A stretch of DNA of 64,000 bases from Orientallactaga sibirica (GCA_036365145.1 JAEOAD010000942.1:62001-126000), one strand, 5' to 3'; positions 14,001-26,089 are shown, counted from the stretch's first letter. Notes: generated by a model from the sequence alone, not told the origin. Translations and numbers: made by a program.

Positions 14001-14918
14001 ACAAACTGCTCTGGAAATGAAGTGAAACTGCTACGTTGTACATCTTGTTAGATTACACTAACTAGAAATGTTTGAACTTGCTGCACTAAACCTTCTACGT
14101 AGGAAAGCAACTGATTCCTAGAACCGAACTAGCTTATTTCACACAGTACAGTGTTCGGCAATGAAGATGTTTGTTTTCTTAAGGAAATACTTTAGAAATG
14201 AAGCGAAACTAGTAAGTTGTATATCTTGTTAGACTTCACAAACAAGGAAGGTTTGAAGTTGCTGCACTATAACTTCTTCCTAGGAAAGCAACTGATTCCT
14301 AGAACAGAACTAGCTTATTTCACACAGCACAGGGTTCGCCAATGAAGATGTATGTTTTCTAAACCAACTGCTTTAGAAAAGATGCGAAACTACTAATTTG
14401 CATATCTTCTTAGATTACACTAACTAGAAATGTTTGAAGTTGCTGCACTAAACCTTCTTCGTAGGAAAGGAACTGATTCCTGGAACCGAAGTAGCTTATT
14501 TCACCCAGTACAGTGTTCAGCAATGAAGATGTTGGTTTTTGAAAAAAACTACTTTAGATATGAAGAGAAACAGTTAGGTTGTACATCTTGTTAGATTACA
14601 CTAACTACAAAAGTTTGAACTTGCTACACTAAACCTTCTTCGGAGTAAAGGAACTGATTCCTAGAACCGAACTAGCTTATTTCACCCATTACAGTGTTCG
14701 ACAATGAAGATATTTGTTTTCTAAAGAAACTACTTTAGAAATGAAGTGAAACTACTAAGTTGTACATCTTGTTAGATTACACTGACTAGAAAAGTTTGAA
14801 CTTGCTGCACTAAACCTTCTTCGTAGGAAAGTAACTGATTCCTAGAACCGAACTAGCTTATTTCACACAGTACAGTGTTCGGCAATGAAGATGTTTGTTT
14901 TCTAAAGAAACTACTTTA

Positions 14919-14931
14919 GAATTGAAGCGAA
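14919..14931 (+). repeat. Target-site duplication, left copy (retroposon)
   Basis: gaattgaagcgaa here is repeated exactly at 16435-16447. One further shared A on the left makes the duplication 13 or 14 bp. It starts after actttag, so the nick context (TTT/AGAA) fits a relaxed L1 endonuclease TT/AAAA site. The sequence itself is satellite. Confidence 0.9.
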
Positions 14932-15001
14932 ACCCCCTATCCGGATTCCACGTGACATGTGGCCAAACCTAATAAACACTCTGAGGACGAGACAAGAAGG
15001 A

Positions 15002-15052
15002 GGGTGGGATGGAGGGAGGGTAATGGTGGGAGGGAAACAGAGGGTGGGAGGG
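15002..15052 (+). other. G-rich tract with G-quadruplex motifs
   Basis: Two four-run G-quadruplex patterns are visible. At 15002-15020 four GGG runs have loops of 1, 5 and 1 bases. At 15028-15052 five GGG runs have loops of 1, 7, 1 and 1 bases. Purine-rich, quadruplex-prone tracts are a known feature of mammalian L1 3' UTRs. Confidence 0.8.
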
Positions 15053-15221
15053 ATGACAAGGGGGGGATACAAATTGGGACCTAAAACGGGAAAATAATAC
15101 AAAACCCTGTACTCTGAACAACAGGCCAAGAAAGTGATCCTTCAGCAGGCCTACGGAGGGAATACTTGAACCACAGGAACCTGGAGAGAACATGATGAAG
15201 GCCAACTTTAATCTTGTCCTG

Positions 15222-15278
15222 CTTCTCTTTCTCTTCTCTCTCCCTCCCTCCCTCTCTCTCTCTCTCTCCCTCTCCTCT
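15222..15278 (+). repeat. CT-rich microsatellite / polypyrimidine tract
   Basis: 57 uninterrupted pyrimidines made of CT, CCCT and CTTT units. It lies inside the retroposon, upstream of the first splice-acceptor-like site. Confidence 0.9.
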
Positions 15279-15307
15279 GTATACTCACTTTCTCTTTTAC
15301 ATTATAT

Positions 15308-15333
15308 ATCTTTTTCCTCCCTCACCTTCCTAG
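15308..15333 (+). promoter_or_regulatory. Splice-acceptor-like site 1
   Basis: A pyrimidine-rich run (tctttttcctccctcacc) leads to cctag followed by gtgcag, matching the Y-tract/YAG/G consensus of a mammalian 3' splice site. Use in splicing is not shown. Confidence 0.35.
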
Positions 15334-15907
15334 GTGCAGACTTATAACTCCCAGTGCCAGCAAGGGGTTAACTTCCACAATGAGCTGTTGATCTGAAACA
15401 CCTACAAGGTTTCCCAAAAAAGACAGACTTCTGTCAGAGTACTTGGTGACCCACCAAAGGTTAATGGTAAGACCCTACTGTCGAAGACAGCATACGTGTG
15501 TAAGACCAAACACAGAGAGACCTGGCCAGAATCTGGAAGAAGGTCAGTCCCCAGACAGTTAGCGAGTCTAGTACCAGAGGGTGCTACATGAGCAACTGGG
15601 GGAAAATGTCTGACATTGGTCCAAACAACTTGCAGTCTAAGATACCCAGCAGGAAACCATCTGACGTAATTCTCATAGAAGTGCAGTAGTGGCAAACAGC
15701 CATGGTGGGTTACCAACTGCTCTTGATTTGGCTAATAAATCCATTCAGTGGAATGGAACTCATTGCTGGAACTGGGAAATAAGTCAAAGCCATGTACAAA
15801 AAATGAGCTCAGTCTCCAAGATCTAGTGGCCACCAAATGTGGGCTAGAAGAGAGCCAATGCATATAAAGTTCCCTCCAAAACATGTATGGTTATCCCTTC
15901 TATCTAG

Positions 15908-15952
15908 TACTAACTTCTCTCTCCGTTGGAGAATTTGCTTATCTCTTTTCAG
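15908..15952 (+). promoter_or_regulatory. Splice-acceptor-like site 2 with branch point
   Basis: TACTAAC at 15908-15914 is an ideal branch-point sequence. It is followed by pyrimidine-rich sequence and cttatctcttttcag, with AG at 15951-15952 and gtgcac next. Spacing from branch A to AG is about 38 bases, within the normal range. An ATG follows 8 bases after the AG. Confidence 0.4.
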
Positions 15953-15959
15953 GTGCACA

Positions 15960-16226
15960 ATGAACCTGAAGGGAGGATCAGCTAACCAAACCTCACCAGC
16001 TGAAACCATAGAAAAACGCAGGGGCAGGGCAAGAATACAGCGCTCAAGGCGATCACAACACCAGAAAAAGGCTGAAGGAGATAAATACAGAGAACATCCA
16101 ACTCCAGTCATTAGCCAGATATCCAGAGACACAGAGGCTCCCAAAACCTCATCAAGGAAGCAGAACTACAATGACCCCAATGTGGCTCAGGGAAACTCGC
16201 GGACGAGGGGGCGGAAAGATTGTTAG
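15960..16226 (+). CDS. Short basic ORF inside the retroposon, unlikely gene
   Basis: The frame is open from an upstream ATG at 15837 (129 codons), but the better placed ATG is at 15960, just after a splice-acceptor-like site, giving 88 residues. The product would be hydrophilic and rich in Arg and Lys, with clusters such as EKRRGRAR and QRSRRSQ near residues 18-33, and with no Cys/His metal-binding pattern, signal peptide or membrane segment. I recognise no family. Lying in L1-type 3' sequence, it is most likely a chance frame. It could be a remnant of an exon carried by the retroposed transcript. Confidence 0.12.
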   Translation: MNLKGGSANQTSPAETIEKRRGRARIQRSRRSQHQKKAEGDKYREHPTPVISQISRDTEAPKTSSRKQNYNDPNVAQGNSRTRGRKDC

Positions 16227-16398
16227 AGTCACAAGTTGGGGCATTATGCACAGAGACTGGGGCCTATCCACCAGAACTCCTGAGCAAACTCACAATGCAT
16301 GATAAACATTCCCCATTGATGAGGGCCCCTTTGAAAGTGGGAGGAAGGGGAGGAGGACAATGGAACCAATACTATGAATGTAAAATCAGAATACTATA

Positions 16399-16434
16399 AA
16401 TAAAAAATATATATTGATAATAATAAAAAAAAAA
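16399..16434 (+). terminator. Polyadenylation signal and A-rich tail of the retroposon
   Basis: AATAAA at 16399-16404 is followed by a TA-rich stretch, a (TAA)n-like run, and ten As ending at the right target-site duplication. This fixes the insert as plus-strand and RNA-derived. Confidence 0.85.
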
Positions 16435-16447
16435 GAATTGAAGCGAA
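16435..16447 (+). repeat. Target-site duplication, right copy (retroposon)
   Basis: gaattgaagcgaa, identical to 14919-14931. The satellite frame resumes directly after it (gctagtaagttg), so no satellite was lost at integration. Confidence 0.9.
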
Positions 16448-17250
16448 GCTAGTAAGTTGTACATCTGGTTAGACTACACTAACTAGAAAAGTTTGAACTT
16501 GCTGCACTAAACCGTTTGTAGGAAAGCAACTGATTCCTAGAACCGAAATAGATTATTTCACACAGTACACTTTTTCAATTAATTAAGATGTTTGTTTTTG
16601 AAACAAACTACTTTAGATATGAAGCGAGGCTACTAAGTTGTACATCTTGTTAGGTTACACTAACTAGAAAATTTTGAACTTCCTGCACTAAACCTTCTTC
16701 ATAGGAAGTCAACTGATTCCTAGAACTGAACTAACATATGTCACACAGTACAGTTTTCGGCAGTGAAGATGTATGTTTTCTAAAAAAACTGCGATAGAAA
16801 TGAAGTGAAACTACTAAGTTGTACATCTTGTTAGATTACACTAACTAGAAAAGTTTGAACTTGCCGCACTAAACCTTCTTCGTAGGAAAGTAATTGATTC
16901 CTAGAACCGAACTAGCTTATTTCACACAGTACAGTGTTCGGCAATGAAGATGTTTGTTTTCTAAAGAAATTACTTTAGAAATGAAGCGTAACTAGTAAGT
17001 TGTACATCTTGTTAGACTACACTAAGTAGAAAATTTTGAACTTGCTGTACTAAACCTTCTTTGTAGGAAAGCAACTGATTCCTACAACCGAATTAGATTA
17101 TTTCACACAGTACACTTTTCGGCAATGAATATGTTTGCTTGTGAAACAAACTACCTTAGATATGAAGCGAATCTAGTAAGTTCTACATCTTGTTAGATTA
17201 CTTTAAATAGAAAAGTTTGAATTTGCTGCACTAAACCTTCTTCGCAGGAA

Positions 17251-19961
17251 AGCAATTGATTCCTAGAACCGAATTAGCTTATTTCACACAGAACAGTGTT
17301 CGGCAATGAAGATGTTTTTTTTTGAAAGAAACTACTTTACAAATGAAGCGAAACTAGTAAGTTGAACATCTTGTTAGACTCCCCAAACATGGAAGGTTTG
17401 AAGTTGCTGCACTAAACGTTCTTCGTAGTAAAGTAACTGATTCCCAGAACCGAACTAACTTATTTCACACAGTATAGTTTTCGGGAACGAAGATGTTTCT
17501 TTTTGAAACAAACTACTTTAGATATGAACGAAATGTACTAAGTTGTACATCTTGTTAGGTTACACTAACTAGAAAAGTTTGAACTTGCTGCACTAAACCT
17601 TCTTCGTAGGAAAGCGACTGATTCCTAGAACTGAACTAACTTATTTCACACAGTAAAGTTTTCGGCAATGAAGATGTATGTTTTCTAAACAAACTGTTTT
17701 AAAAATGAAGTGAAACTACTAAGTTGTACATCTTGTTAGATTACACTAACTATAAAAGTTTGAACTTGCTGCACTAAACCTTCAAGAAGGGAAAGCAACT
17801 GATTCCTAGAACCGAACTAGCTTATTTCACACAGTACAGTGTTCGGCAATGAAGATGTTTGTTTTCTAAAGAAACTACTTTAGAAATGAAGCGTAACTAG
17901 TACGTTGTACATCTTGTTAGACTACACTAACTAGAAAAGTTTGAACTTGCTGCATTAAACCTTCTTTGTAGGAAAGCAACTGATTCCTACAACCGAATTA
18001 GATTATTTCACACAATACAGTGTTCGGCAATGAAGATGTTTGTTTTTGAAACAAACTACCTTAGATATGAAGCGAATCTAGAAAGTTGTACATCGTGTGA
18101 GATTACATTAACTAGGAAAGTTTGAATTTGCTGCACTAAACCTTCTTCGTAGGAAAGCAACTTATTCCTAGAACCGAACTAGCTTATTTCACACATACAG
18201 TGTTCGGCAATGAAGATGTTTGTGTTCTAAAGAAACTACTTTAGAAATGAAGCAACCTAGTAAGTTGTACATCTTGTTAGACTACACAAACAAGGAAGGG
18301 TTGAAGTTGCTGCACTAAACCTTCTTCGTAGGGAAGCAACTGATTCCTAGAACAGAACTAGCTTATTTCACACAGCACAGTGTTTGCTAATGAAGATGTA
18401 TGTTTCCTAAACCAACTGCTTTAGAAAAGATGCGAAACTACTAATTTATACATCTTCTTAGATTACACTAACTAGAAATGTTTGAAGTTGCTGCACTAAA
18501 CCTTCTTCTTAGGAAAGGAACTGATTCCTAGAACCGAACTAGCTTATTTAACACAGTACAGTGTTCGGCAATGAAGATGTTTGTTTTCTAAAGAAACTAC
18601 TTGAAAATGGAAGCGTAACTAGTAAGTTATACTTCTGGTTAGACTACACTAACTAGAAATGTTTGACTTGCTGCAATAAAACATCTTTGTAGGGAAGCAA
18701 CTGATTCCTACAATCGAATTAGATTATTTCACACAGTACACTTTTCGGCAATGAAGATGTTTGTTTTTCAAACAAAATACCTTAGATATGAAGCGAATCT
18801 AGTAAGTTGTACATCTTGTTAGACTACACTAACTAGAAAAGTTTGAACTTGCTGCACTAAACCTTCTTCGTAGGAAAGTAACTGATTCCTAGAAGCGAAC
18901 TAGCTTATTTCACACAGTACAGTGTTCGGCAATGAAGATGTTTGTTTTTGAAACAAACTACCTTAGATATGAAGCGAATCTAGTAAGTTGTACATCTTGT
19001 TAGATTAGATTAACTAGAAAATTTGAACTTGCTGCACTAAACCTTCTTTGTAGGAAAGCAACTGATTCCTAGAACCGAACTAGCTTTTTTCACACAGCAC
19101 AGTGTTCGCCAATGAAGATGTATGTTTTCTAAACCATCTGCTTTAGAAAAGATGCGAAACTACTAATTCATACATCTTCTTAGATTACACTATCTAGAAA
19201 TGTTTGAAGTTGCTGCACTAAACCTTCTTCGTAGGAAAGGAACTGATTCCTAGAACCGTACTAACTTATTTCACACAGTATAGTTTTTGGCAACGAAGAT
19301 GTTTCTCTTTGAAACAACCTACTTTAGATATGAAGCGAATCTAGTAAGTTGTACATCTTGTTCGGTTACACTAACTAGAAAAGTTTGAACTTGCTGCACT
19401 AAACCTTCTTCGTAGGAAAGCGACTGATTCCTAGAACTGAACTAACTTATTTCACACAGTACAGTTTTCGGCAATGAAGATATATGTTTTCTAAACAAAC
19501 TGCTTTAGAAATAAAGTGAAACTACTAAGTTGTACATCTTGTTAGATTACACTAACTAGAGTAGTTTTAACTTGCCGCACTAAACCTTCTTTATAGGAAA
19601 GGAACTGATTCCTAGAACCGAACTAGCTTATTTCACCCATTACAGTGTTTGGCAATGAAGATGTTTGTTTTCTAAAGAAACTACTTTAGAAATGAAGTGA
19701 AATTACTAAGTTGTAAAACTTGTTAGATTACACTAACTAGAAAAGTTTGAACGTGCTGCACTAAACCTTCTTTGGAGGAAAGCAACTGATTCCTAGAACC
19801 GAATTAGATTATTTCACACAGTACCATTTTCGGCAATGAAGATGTTTGTTTTTGAAACAAACTACCTTAGATATGAAGTGAATCTAGTAAGTTGTACATC
19901 TTGTTAGATTACATTAACTAGAAAAGTTTGAACTTGCTGCACTAAACCTTCTTCGTAGGAA
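17251..19961 (+). repeat. Higher-order unit (about 2.71 kb), copy 1
   Basis: Anchored on agcaattgat at 17251 and 19962. Rare variants shared with copy 2 in the same order include: a T-run before gaaagaaac (17314 / 20024); aaacatgg (17385 / 20093); cgaaatgtactaag; actgttttaaaaatg; gtttgacttgctgc; and gtttctctttgaaacaacc (19301 / 22017). The offset is about 2710-2716, or 15 monomers. Confidence 0.8.
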
Positions 19962-22833
19962 AGCAATTGATTCCTAGAACCGAATTAGCTTATTTCACAC
20001 AGAACAGTGTTCGCAATGAAGATGTTTTTTTGAAAGAAACTACTTTACAAATGAAGCGAAACTAGTAAGTTGAACATCTTGTTAGACTACACAAACATGG
20101 AAGGTTTGAAGTTGCTGCACTAAACCTTCTTCAGTAGGAAAGCAACTGATTCCTAGAACCGAACTAACTTATTTCACACAGTATAGTTTTTGGCAACGTA
20201 AGATGTTTCTTTTGAAACAAACTACTTTAGATATGAAGCGAAATGTACTAAGTTGTACATCTTGTTAGGTTACACTAACTAGAAAAGTTTGAACTTGCTG
20301 CACTAAACCTTCTTCCTAGGAAAGCGACTGATTCCTAGAACTGAACTAACTTATTTCACACAGTAAAGTTTTCGCCAATGAAGATGTATGTTTTCTAAAC
20401 AAACTGTTTTAAAAATGAAATGAAACTACTAAGTTGTACATCTTGTTAGATTACACTAACTATAAAAGTTTGAACTTGCTGCACTAAACCTTCTTCTTAG
20501 GAAAGCAAATGATTCCTAGAACCGAACTAACTTATTTCACACAGAATAGTTTTCGGCAATGAAGATGTTTGTTTTTGAAACAAACTACTTTAGAAATGAA
20601 GAGAAACTAGTAAGTTGTACATCTTGTTAGGTTACACTAACCAGAAAAATTTGAACTTGCTGCACTAAACCTTCTTTGTTGGAAAGCAACTGATTCCTAC
20701 AATCGAATTAGATTATTTCACACAATACAGTGTTCGGCAATGAAAAATTTTGTTTTTGAAACAAACTACCTTAGATATGAAGCGAATCTAGAAAGTTGTA
20801 TATCTTGTTAGATTACATTAAATAGAAAAGTTTGAATTTGCTGCACTAAACCTTCTTCTAGGAAAGCAACTGTTTCCTAGAACTGAACTAGCTTATTTCA
20901 CACAGAACAGTTTTTGGCAATGAAGATGTTTGTTTTCTAAACAAACTACTTTAGAAATGAAGCAACCTAGTAAGTTGTACATCTTGTTAGATTACACAAA
21001 CAAGAAGGGTTTGAACTTGCTGCACTAAACCTTCTTTTAGGGAAGCAACTGATTCCTAGAACAGAACTAGCTTATTTCACACAGCACAGTGTTTGCTAAT
21101 GAAGATGTTTGTTTTCTAAAGAAACTGCTTTAGAAATGAAGCGTAACTAGTAATTTATACATCTTGTTAGATTACACTAACTAGAAATGTTTGAAGTTGC
21201 TTCACTAAACCTTCTTCTTAGGAAAGGAACTGATTCCTAGAACCGAATTAGATTATTTAACACAGTACAGTGTTCAGCAATGAAGATGTTTGTTTTGAAA
21301 GAAACTACCTTAGAAATGGAAGCGAATCTAGTAAGTTGTACATCTTGTTAGATTTCATTAACTAGAAATGTTTGACTTGCTGCACTAAACCATCTTTGTA
21401 GGGAAGCAACTGATTCCTAGAACTGAACTAACTTATTTCACACAGTACAGTTTTCGGCAATGAAGATGTTTGTTTTTCAAACAAACTACTTTAGAAATGA
21501 AGTGAATCTAGTAAGTTGTACATCTTGTCAGATTACACTAACTAGAAAAGTTTGAACTTGCTGCACTAAACCTTCTTCGTAGGGAAAGCAACTGATTCCT
21601 AGAAGTTTAACTAGCTTATTTACACAGTACAGTTTTCAGCAATGAAGATGTTTGTCTTTTGAAACAAACTACTTTAGATATGAAGCGAATCTAGTAAGTT
21701 GTACATCTTGTTAGGTTAGATTAACTAAAAAGTTTGAACTTGCTGCACTAAACCTTCTTTGTGAGGAAAGCAACTGATTCCTTAGAACTGAACTAACTTA
21801 TTTCACACAGCACACAGTTTTTGGCAATGAAGATGTATGTTTTCTAAACCAACTGCCTTAGAAATGATGTGAAACTACTAAGTTGTACATCTTGTTAGAT
21901 TACACTATCTAGAAATGTTTGAACTTGCTGCACTAAACCTTGTTCGTGAGGAAAGGAACTGATTCCTAGAACCGCACTAACTTATTTCACACAGTATAGT
22001 TTTTGGCAACGAAGATGTTTCTCTTTGAAACAACCTACTTTAGATATGAAGCGAATCTAGTAAGTTGTACATCTTGTTCGGTTACACTAACTAGAAAAGT
22101 TTGAACTTGCTGCACTAAACCTTCTTCGTAGGAAAGGAAGTGATTCCTAGAACTGAACTAACTTATTTCACACAGTACAGTTTTCGGCAATGAAGATATA
22201 TGTTTTCTAAACAAACTGCTTTAGAAATAAAGTGAAACTACTAAGTTGTACATCTTGTTAGATTACACTAACTAGAGTAGTTTTAACTTGCCGCACTAAA
22301 CCTTCTTTATAGGAAAGGAACTGATTTCTAGAACCGAACTAGCTTATTTCACCCATTACAGTGTTTGGCAATGAAGATGTTTGTTTTCTAAAGAAACTAC
22401 TTTAGAAATGAAGTGAAATTACTAAGTTGTAAATCTTGTTAGATTACACTAACTAGAAAAGTTTGAACTTGCTGCACTAAACCTTCTTTTTGAAAGCTTA
22501 TTTCACACAGTACAGTGTTCGGCAATGAAGATGTTTGTTTTCTAAAAGAAACTACTTTAGAAATGAAACGAAACTACTAAGTTGTACATCTTGTTAGACT
22601 ACACTAACTAGAAAAGTTTGAACTTGCTGCACTAAACCTTCTTTGGAGGAAAGCAACTGATTCCTAGAACCGAATTAGATTATTTCACACAGTACACTTT
22701 TCAGCAATGAAGATGTTTGTTTTTGAAACAAACTACCTTAGATATGAAGTGAATCTAGGAAGTTGTACATCTTGTTAGATTACATTAACTAGAAAAGTTT
22801 GAACTTGCTGCACTAAACCTTCTTCGTAGGGAA
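19962..22833 (+). repeat. Higher-order unit, copy 2 (about 2.87 kb)
   Basis: Matches copy 1 in the order of rare variants but is about 160 bp longer, because an extra shortened monomer (22426-22580) lies near its end. tttggaggaa at 19771 in copy 1 matches 22642 here, showing alignment resumes after the extra monomer. Confidence 0.8.
22426..22580 (+). repeat. Shortened 155 bp monomer
   Basis: After aaaccttcttt the usual aggaaagcaactgattcc segment is replaced by ttgaaagcttatttcac. About 26 net bases are lost, including the 3' part of the CENP-B-like motif. It accounts for the longer second higher-order unit. Confidence 0.7.
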
Positions 22834-25741
22834 AGCAATTGATTCCTAGAACCGAATTAGCTTATTTCACACAGAACAGTGTTCGGCAATGAAGATGTTT
22901 GTTTTCTAAAGAAACTACTTTACAAATGAAGGAAACTAGTAAGTTGAACATCTTGTTAGACTACACAAACAAGGAAGGTTTGAAGTTGCTGCACTAAACC
23001 TTCTTCGTAGGAAAGCAACTGATTCCTAGAACCGAACTAACTTATTTCACACAGTATAGTTTTTGGCAACGAAGATGTTTCTTTTGGAAACAAACTACTT
23101 TAGATATGAAGCGAATCTAGTAAGTTGTACATCTTGTTAGGTTACACTAACTAGAAAAGTTTGAACTTGCTGCACTAAACCTTCTTCCTAGGAAAGCGAC
23201 TGATTCCTAGAACTGAACTAACTTATTTCACACAGTACAGTTTTCGCCAATGAAGATGTATGTTTTCTAAACAAACTGCTTTAGAAATGAAATGAAACTA
23301 CTAAGTTGTACATCTTGTTAGATTACAGTAAGTAGAAAAGTTTGAACTTGCTGCACTAAACCTTCTTCTTAGGAAAGTAAATGATTCCTAGAACCGAACT
23401 AACTTATTTCACACAGAATACTTTTCGCAATGAAGATGTTTCTTTTGAAACAAACTACTTTAGATATGAAGAGAATCTAGTAAGTTGTACATCTTGTTAG
23501 GTTACACTAACCAGAAAAATTTGAACTTGCTGCACTAAACCTTCTTTGTTGGAAAGCAACTGATTCCTACAATCGAATTAGATTATTTCGCACAGTACAC
23601 TTTTCGGCAATGAAAAAATTTTGTTTTTGAAACAAACTACCTTAGATATGAAGCGAATCTAGTAAGTTGTATATCTTGTTAGATTACATTAAATAGAAAA
23701 GTTTGAACTTGCTGCACTAAACTTTCTTCGTAGGAAAGCGACTGTTTCCTAGAACTGAACTAACTTATTTCCCACAGAACAGTTTTTGGCAATGAAGATG
23801 TATGTTTTCTAAACAAACTGCTTTAGAAATGAAGTGAAACTACTAAGTTGTACATCTTGTTAGATTACACTAACTAGAAAAGTTTGAACTTGCTGCACTA
23901 AACCTTCTTTTTAGGAAAGTAACTGATTCCTAGAATCGAACTAGCTTACTTCTCACAGTACAGTGTTAATCCAATGAAGATGTTTGTTTTCTAAAGAAAC
24001 TACTTTAGAAATGAGGCCCCGCAAAACTAGTAAGTTGTACTTCTTGTTAGACTACACTAATTAGAAAAAGTTTGAACTTGCTTCACTAAACCTTCTTTGT
24101 AGGAAAGCAACTGATTCCTACAATCGAATTAGATTATTTCACACACAGTACATTTTTCAGCAATGAAGAAGTTTGTTTTTGAAACAAACTACCTTTAGAT
24201 ATGAAGCGAATCTAGTAAGTTGTACATCTTGTTAGATTTCATTAACTAGAAAAAGTTTGAACTTGCTGCACTAAACCTTCTTCAGAGGAAAGCGAATGAA
24301 TCCCTAGAACTGAACTAACTTATTTCACACAGAGAACAGTTTTTAGGCAATGAAGATGTATGTTTTCTAAACAAACTGCTTTAGAAATGAAGTGAAACTA
24401 CTACGTTGTACATCTTGTCAGATTACACTAACTAGAAAAGTTTGAACTTGCTGCACTAAACCTTCTTCGTAGGAAAGCAACAGATTCCTAGAACCGAACT
24501 AGCTTATTTACACGGTATAGTTTTCAGCAATGAAGATGTTTCTTTTTGAAACAAACTACTTTAGATATGAAGCGAATCTAGTAAGTTGTACATCCTGTTA
24601 GGTTACACTAACTAAAAAGTTTGAACTTGCTGCACTAAACTTTCTTCGTAGGAAAGCGACTGATTCTTAGAACTGAACTAACTTATTTCACACAGTACAG
24701 TTTTTGGCAATGAAGATGTGTGTTTTCTAAACAAACTGCCTTAGAAATGAAGTGAAACTACTAAGTTGTACATCTTGTTAGATTACACTAACTAGAAAAG
24801 TTTGAACTTGCTGCAGTAAACCTTGTTCGTAGGAAAGCAACTTATTCCTAGAACCGCACTAGCTTATTTCACACGTTATAGTTTTTGGCAACGAAGATGT
24901 TTCTTTTTGAAACAAACTACTGTAGATATGAAGCGAATCTAGTAAGTTGTACATCTTGTTAGGTTACACTAACTAGAAAAGTTTGAACTTGCTACACTAA
25001 ACCTTCTTCGTAGGAAAGGAAGTGATTCCTAGATACGAACTAGCTTATTTCACACACTACAGTGTTCAGCAATGAAGATGAATGTTTTCTAAACAAACTC
25101 CTTTAGAAATGAAGTGAAACTACTAAGTTGTACATCTTGTTAGATTACACTAACTAGAGTAGTTTGAACTTGCCGCACTAAGCATTCTTCATAGGAAAGG
25201 AACTGATTTCTAGAACCGAACTAGCGTATTTCACCCATAACAGTGTTCGGCAATGAAGATGTTTGTTTTCTAAAGAAACTACTTTAGAAATGAAGTGAAA
25301 TTACTAAGTTGTACATCTTGTTAGATTACACTAACTAGAAAAGTTTGAACTTGCTGCACTAAACCTTCTTCGTAGGAAAGTAACTGATTCCTAGAAGCGA
25401 ACTAGCTTATTTCACACAGTACAGTGTTCGGCAATGAAGATGTTTGTTTTCTAAAGAAACTACTTTAGAAATGAAACGTAACTAGTAAGTTGTACATCTT
25501 GTTAGACTACACTAACTAGAAAAGTTTGAACTTGCTGCACTAAACCTTCTTTGTAGGAAAGCAACTGATTCCTAGAACCGAATTAGATTATTTCACACAG
25601 TACACTTTTCAGCAATGAAGATGTTTGTTTTTGAAACAAACTACCTTAGATATGAAGCGAATCTAGGAAGTTGTACATCTTGTTAGATTACATTAACTAG
25701 AAAATTTGAACTTGCTGCACTAAACCCTTCTTCGTAGGGAA
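22834..25741 (+). repeat. Higher-order unit, copy 3 (about 2.9 kb)
   Basis: Shares with copy 2: ttcgccaatg (20371 / 23243); an A-run variant of caatgaagatg (20737 / 23607); gactgtttcctag; ctgatttcta (22321 / 25203); and tctaggaagttg (near 22753 / 25663). Offsets are 2870-2910, or 16 monomers. Confidence 0.75.
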
Positions 25742-26016
25742 AGCAATTGATTCCTAGAACCGAATTAGCTTATTTCACACAGAACAGTGTTCGGCAATGA
25801 AGATGTTTGTTTTCTAAAGAAACTACTTTCCAAATGAAGCGAAACTAGTAAGTTGAACATCTTGTTAGACTACACAAACAAGGAAGGTTTGAAGTTGCTG
25901 CACTAAACCTTCTTCGTAGGAAAGCAAATGATTCCTAGAACCGAACTAACTTTTTTCACACAGTATAGTTTTCAGCAACGAAGATGTTTCTTTTTGAAAC
26001 AAACTACTTTAGATAT

Positions 26017-26021
26017 GAAGC
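26017..26021 (+). repeat. Target-site duplication, left copy (LTR element)
   Basis: gaagc, repeated at 27867-27871. A 5 bp duplication fits ERVL/MaLR-type integration. Confidence 0.85.
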
Positions 26022-26089
26022 TGTTGCAGTCAGGTTCGCATTGCTGGCAGAAATCACCCGACTAAGAGCAGCTTGTAGGAAAAAAGAGG

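Larger units (their letters stand above)
1..14931 (+). repeat. Satellite array, block 1 (about 181 bp monomers)
   Basis: Head-to-tail tandem array of about 82 monomers. The phase mark gttgtacatc recurs about every 180-181 bases. Recurring variant types can be told apart by diagnostic stretches: acaaacaagg; a cttcttagattacac type ending aaaagatgcg; attagattatttcac with tttttgaaac; gagtagtttgaacttgccgc with cacccattac; and tatagttttcggcaacg. These types follow one another in preferred order but with irregular spacing: acaaacaagg-type monomers near 3750, 4655, 5920, 7540 and 8810 lie 5, 7, 9 and 7 monomers apart. No inverted monomer was seen and there is no long ORF. A (peri)centromeric location is inferred from size and composition, not shown directly. 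Confidence 0.97.
14932..16434 (+). mobile_element. L1-mobilised non-LTR retroposon, about 1.5 kb
   Basis: A non-satellite insert with an AATAAA signal, an A-rich 3' end and flanking 13-14 bp target-site duplications, so it was integrated by target-primed reverse transcription on the plus strand. In order it holds a G-rich tract, a CT-rich microsatellite, two splice-acceptor-like sites, a short basic ORF and a second purine-rich stretch near 16337-16366. G-rich tracts near the end are typical of rodent L1 3' UTRs. I could not find a reverse transcriptase, endonuclease or L1 ORF1 domain. It may be a 5'-truncated L1 3' UTR or a non-autonomous composite or processed transcript. The family is not certain; a rodent repeat-library search would settle it. 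Confidence 0.85.
16435..26021 (+). repeat. Satellite array, block 2
   Basis: The same 181 bp family in the same orientation, about 53 monomers. From about 17251 onward it resolves into repeated 15-16 monomer blocks. Between about 20.0 and 25.7 kb small indels are more frequent than in block 1. No other feature was seen in this block. Confidence 0.96.

Noticed and set aside
1..14931. CRISPR-like regular repeats
   Set aside because: The repeated unit is continuous over 181 bp with no unique spacers, and the inserts show a mammalian genome.
14911..15716. Minus-strand ORFs of 72, 78 and 104 codons in the retroposon
   Set aside because: They overlap each other, read the G-rich tract as Pro/Ser-rich protein, run antisense to the poly(A)-tailed transcript and match no family I know.
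15809..16144. 111-codon minus-strand ORF
   Set aside because: Antisense shadow of the plus-strand frame 15837-16226, with no domain or start context.
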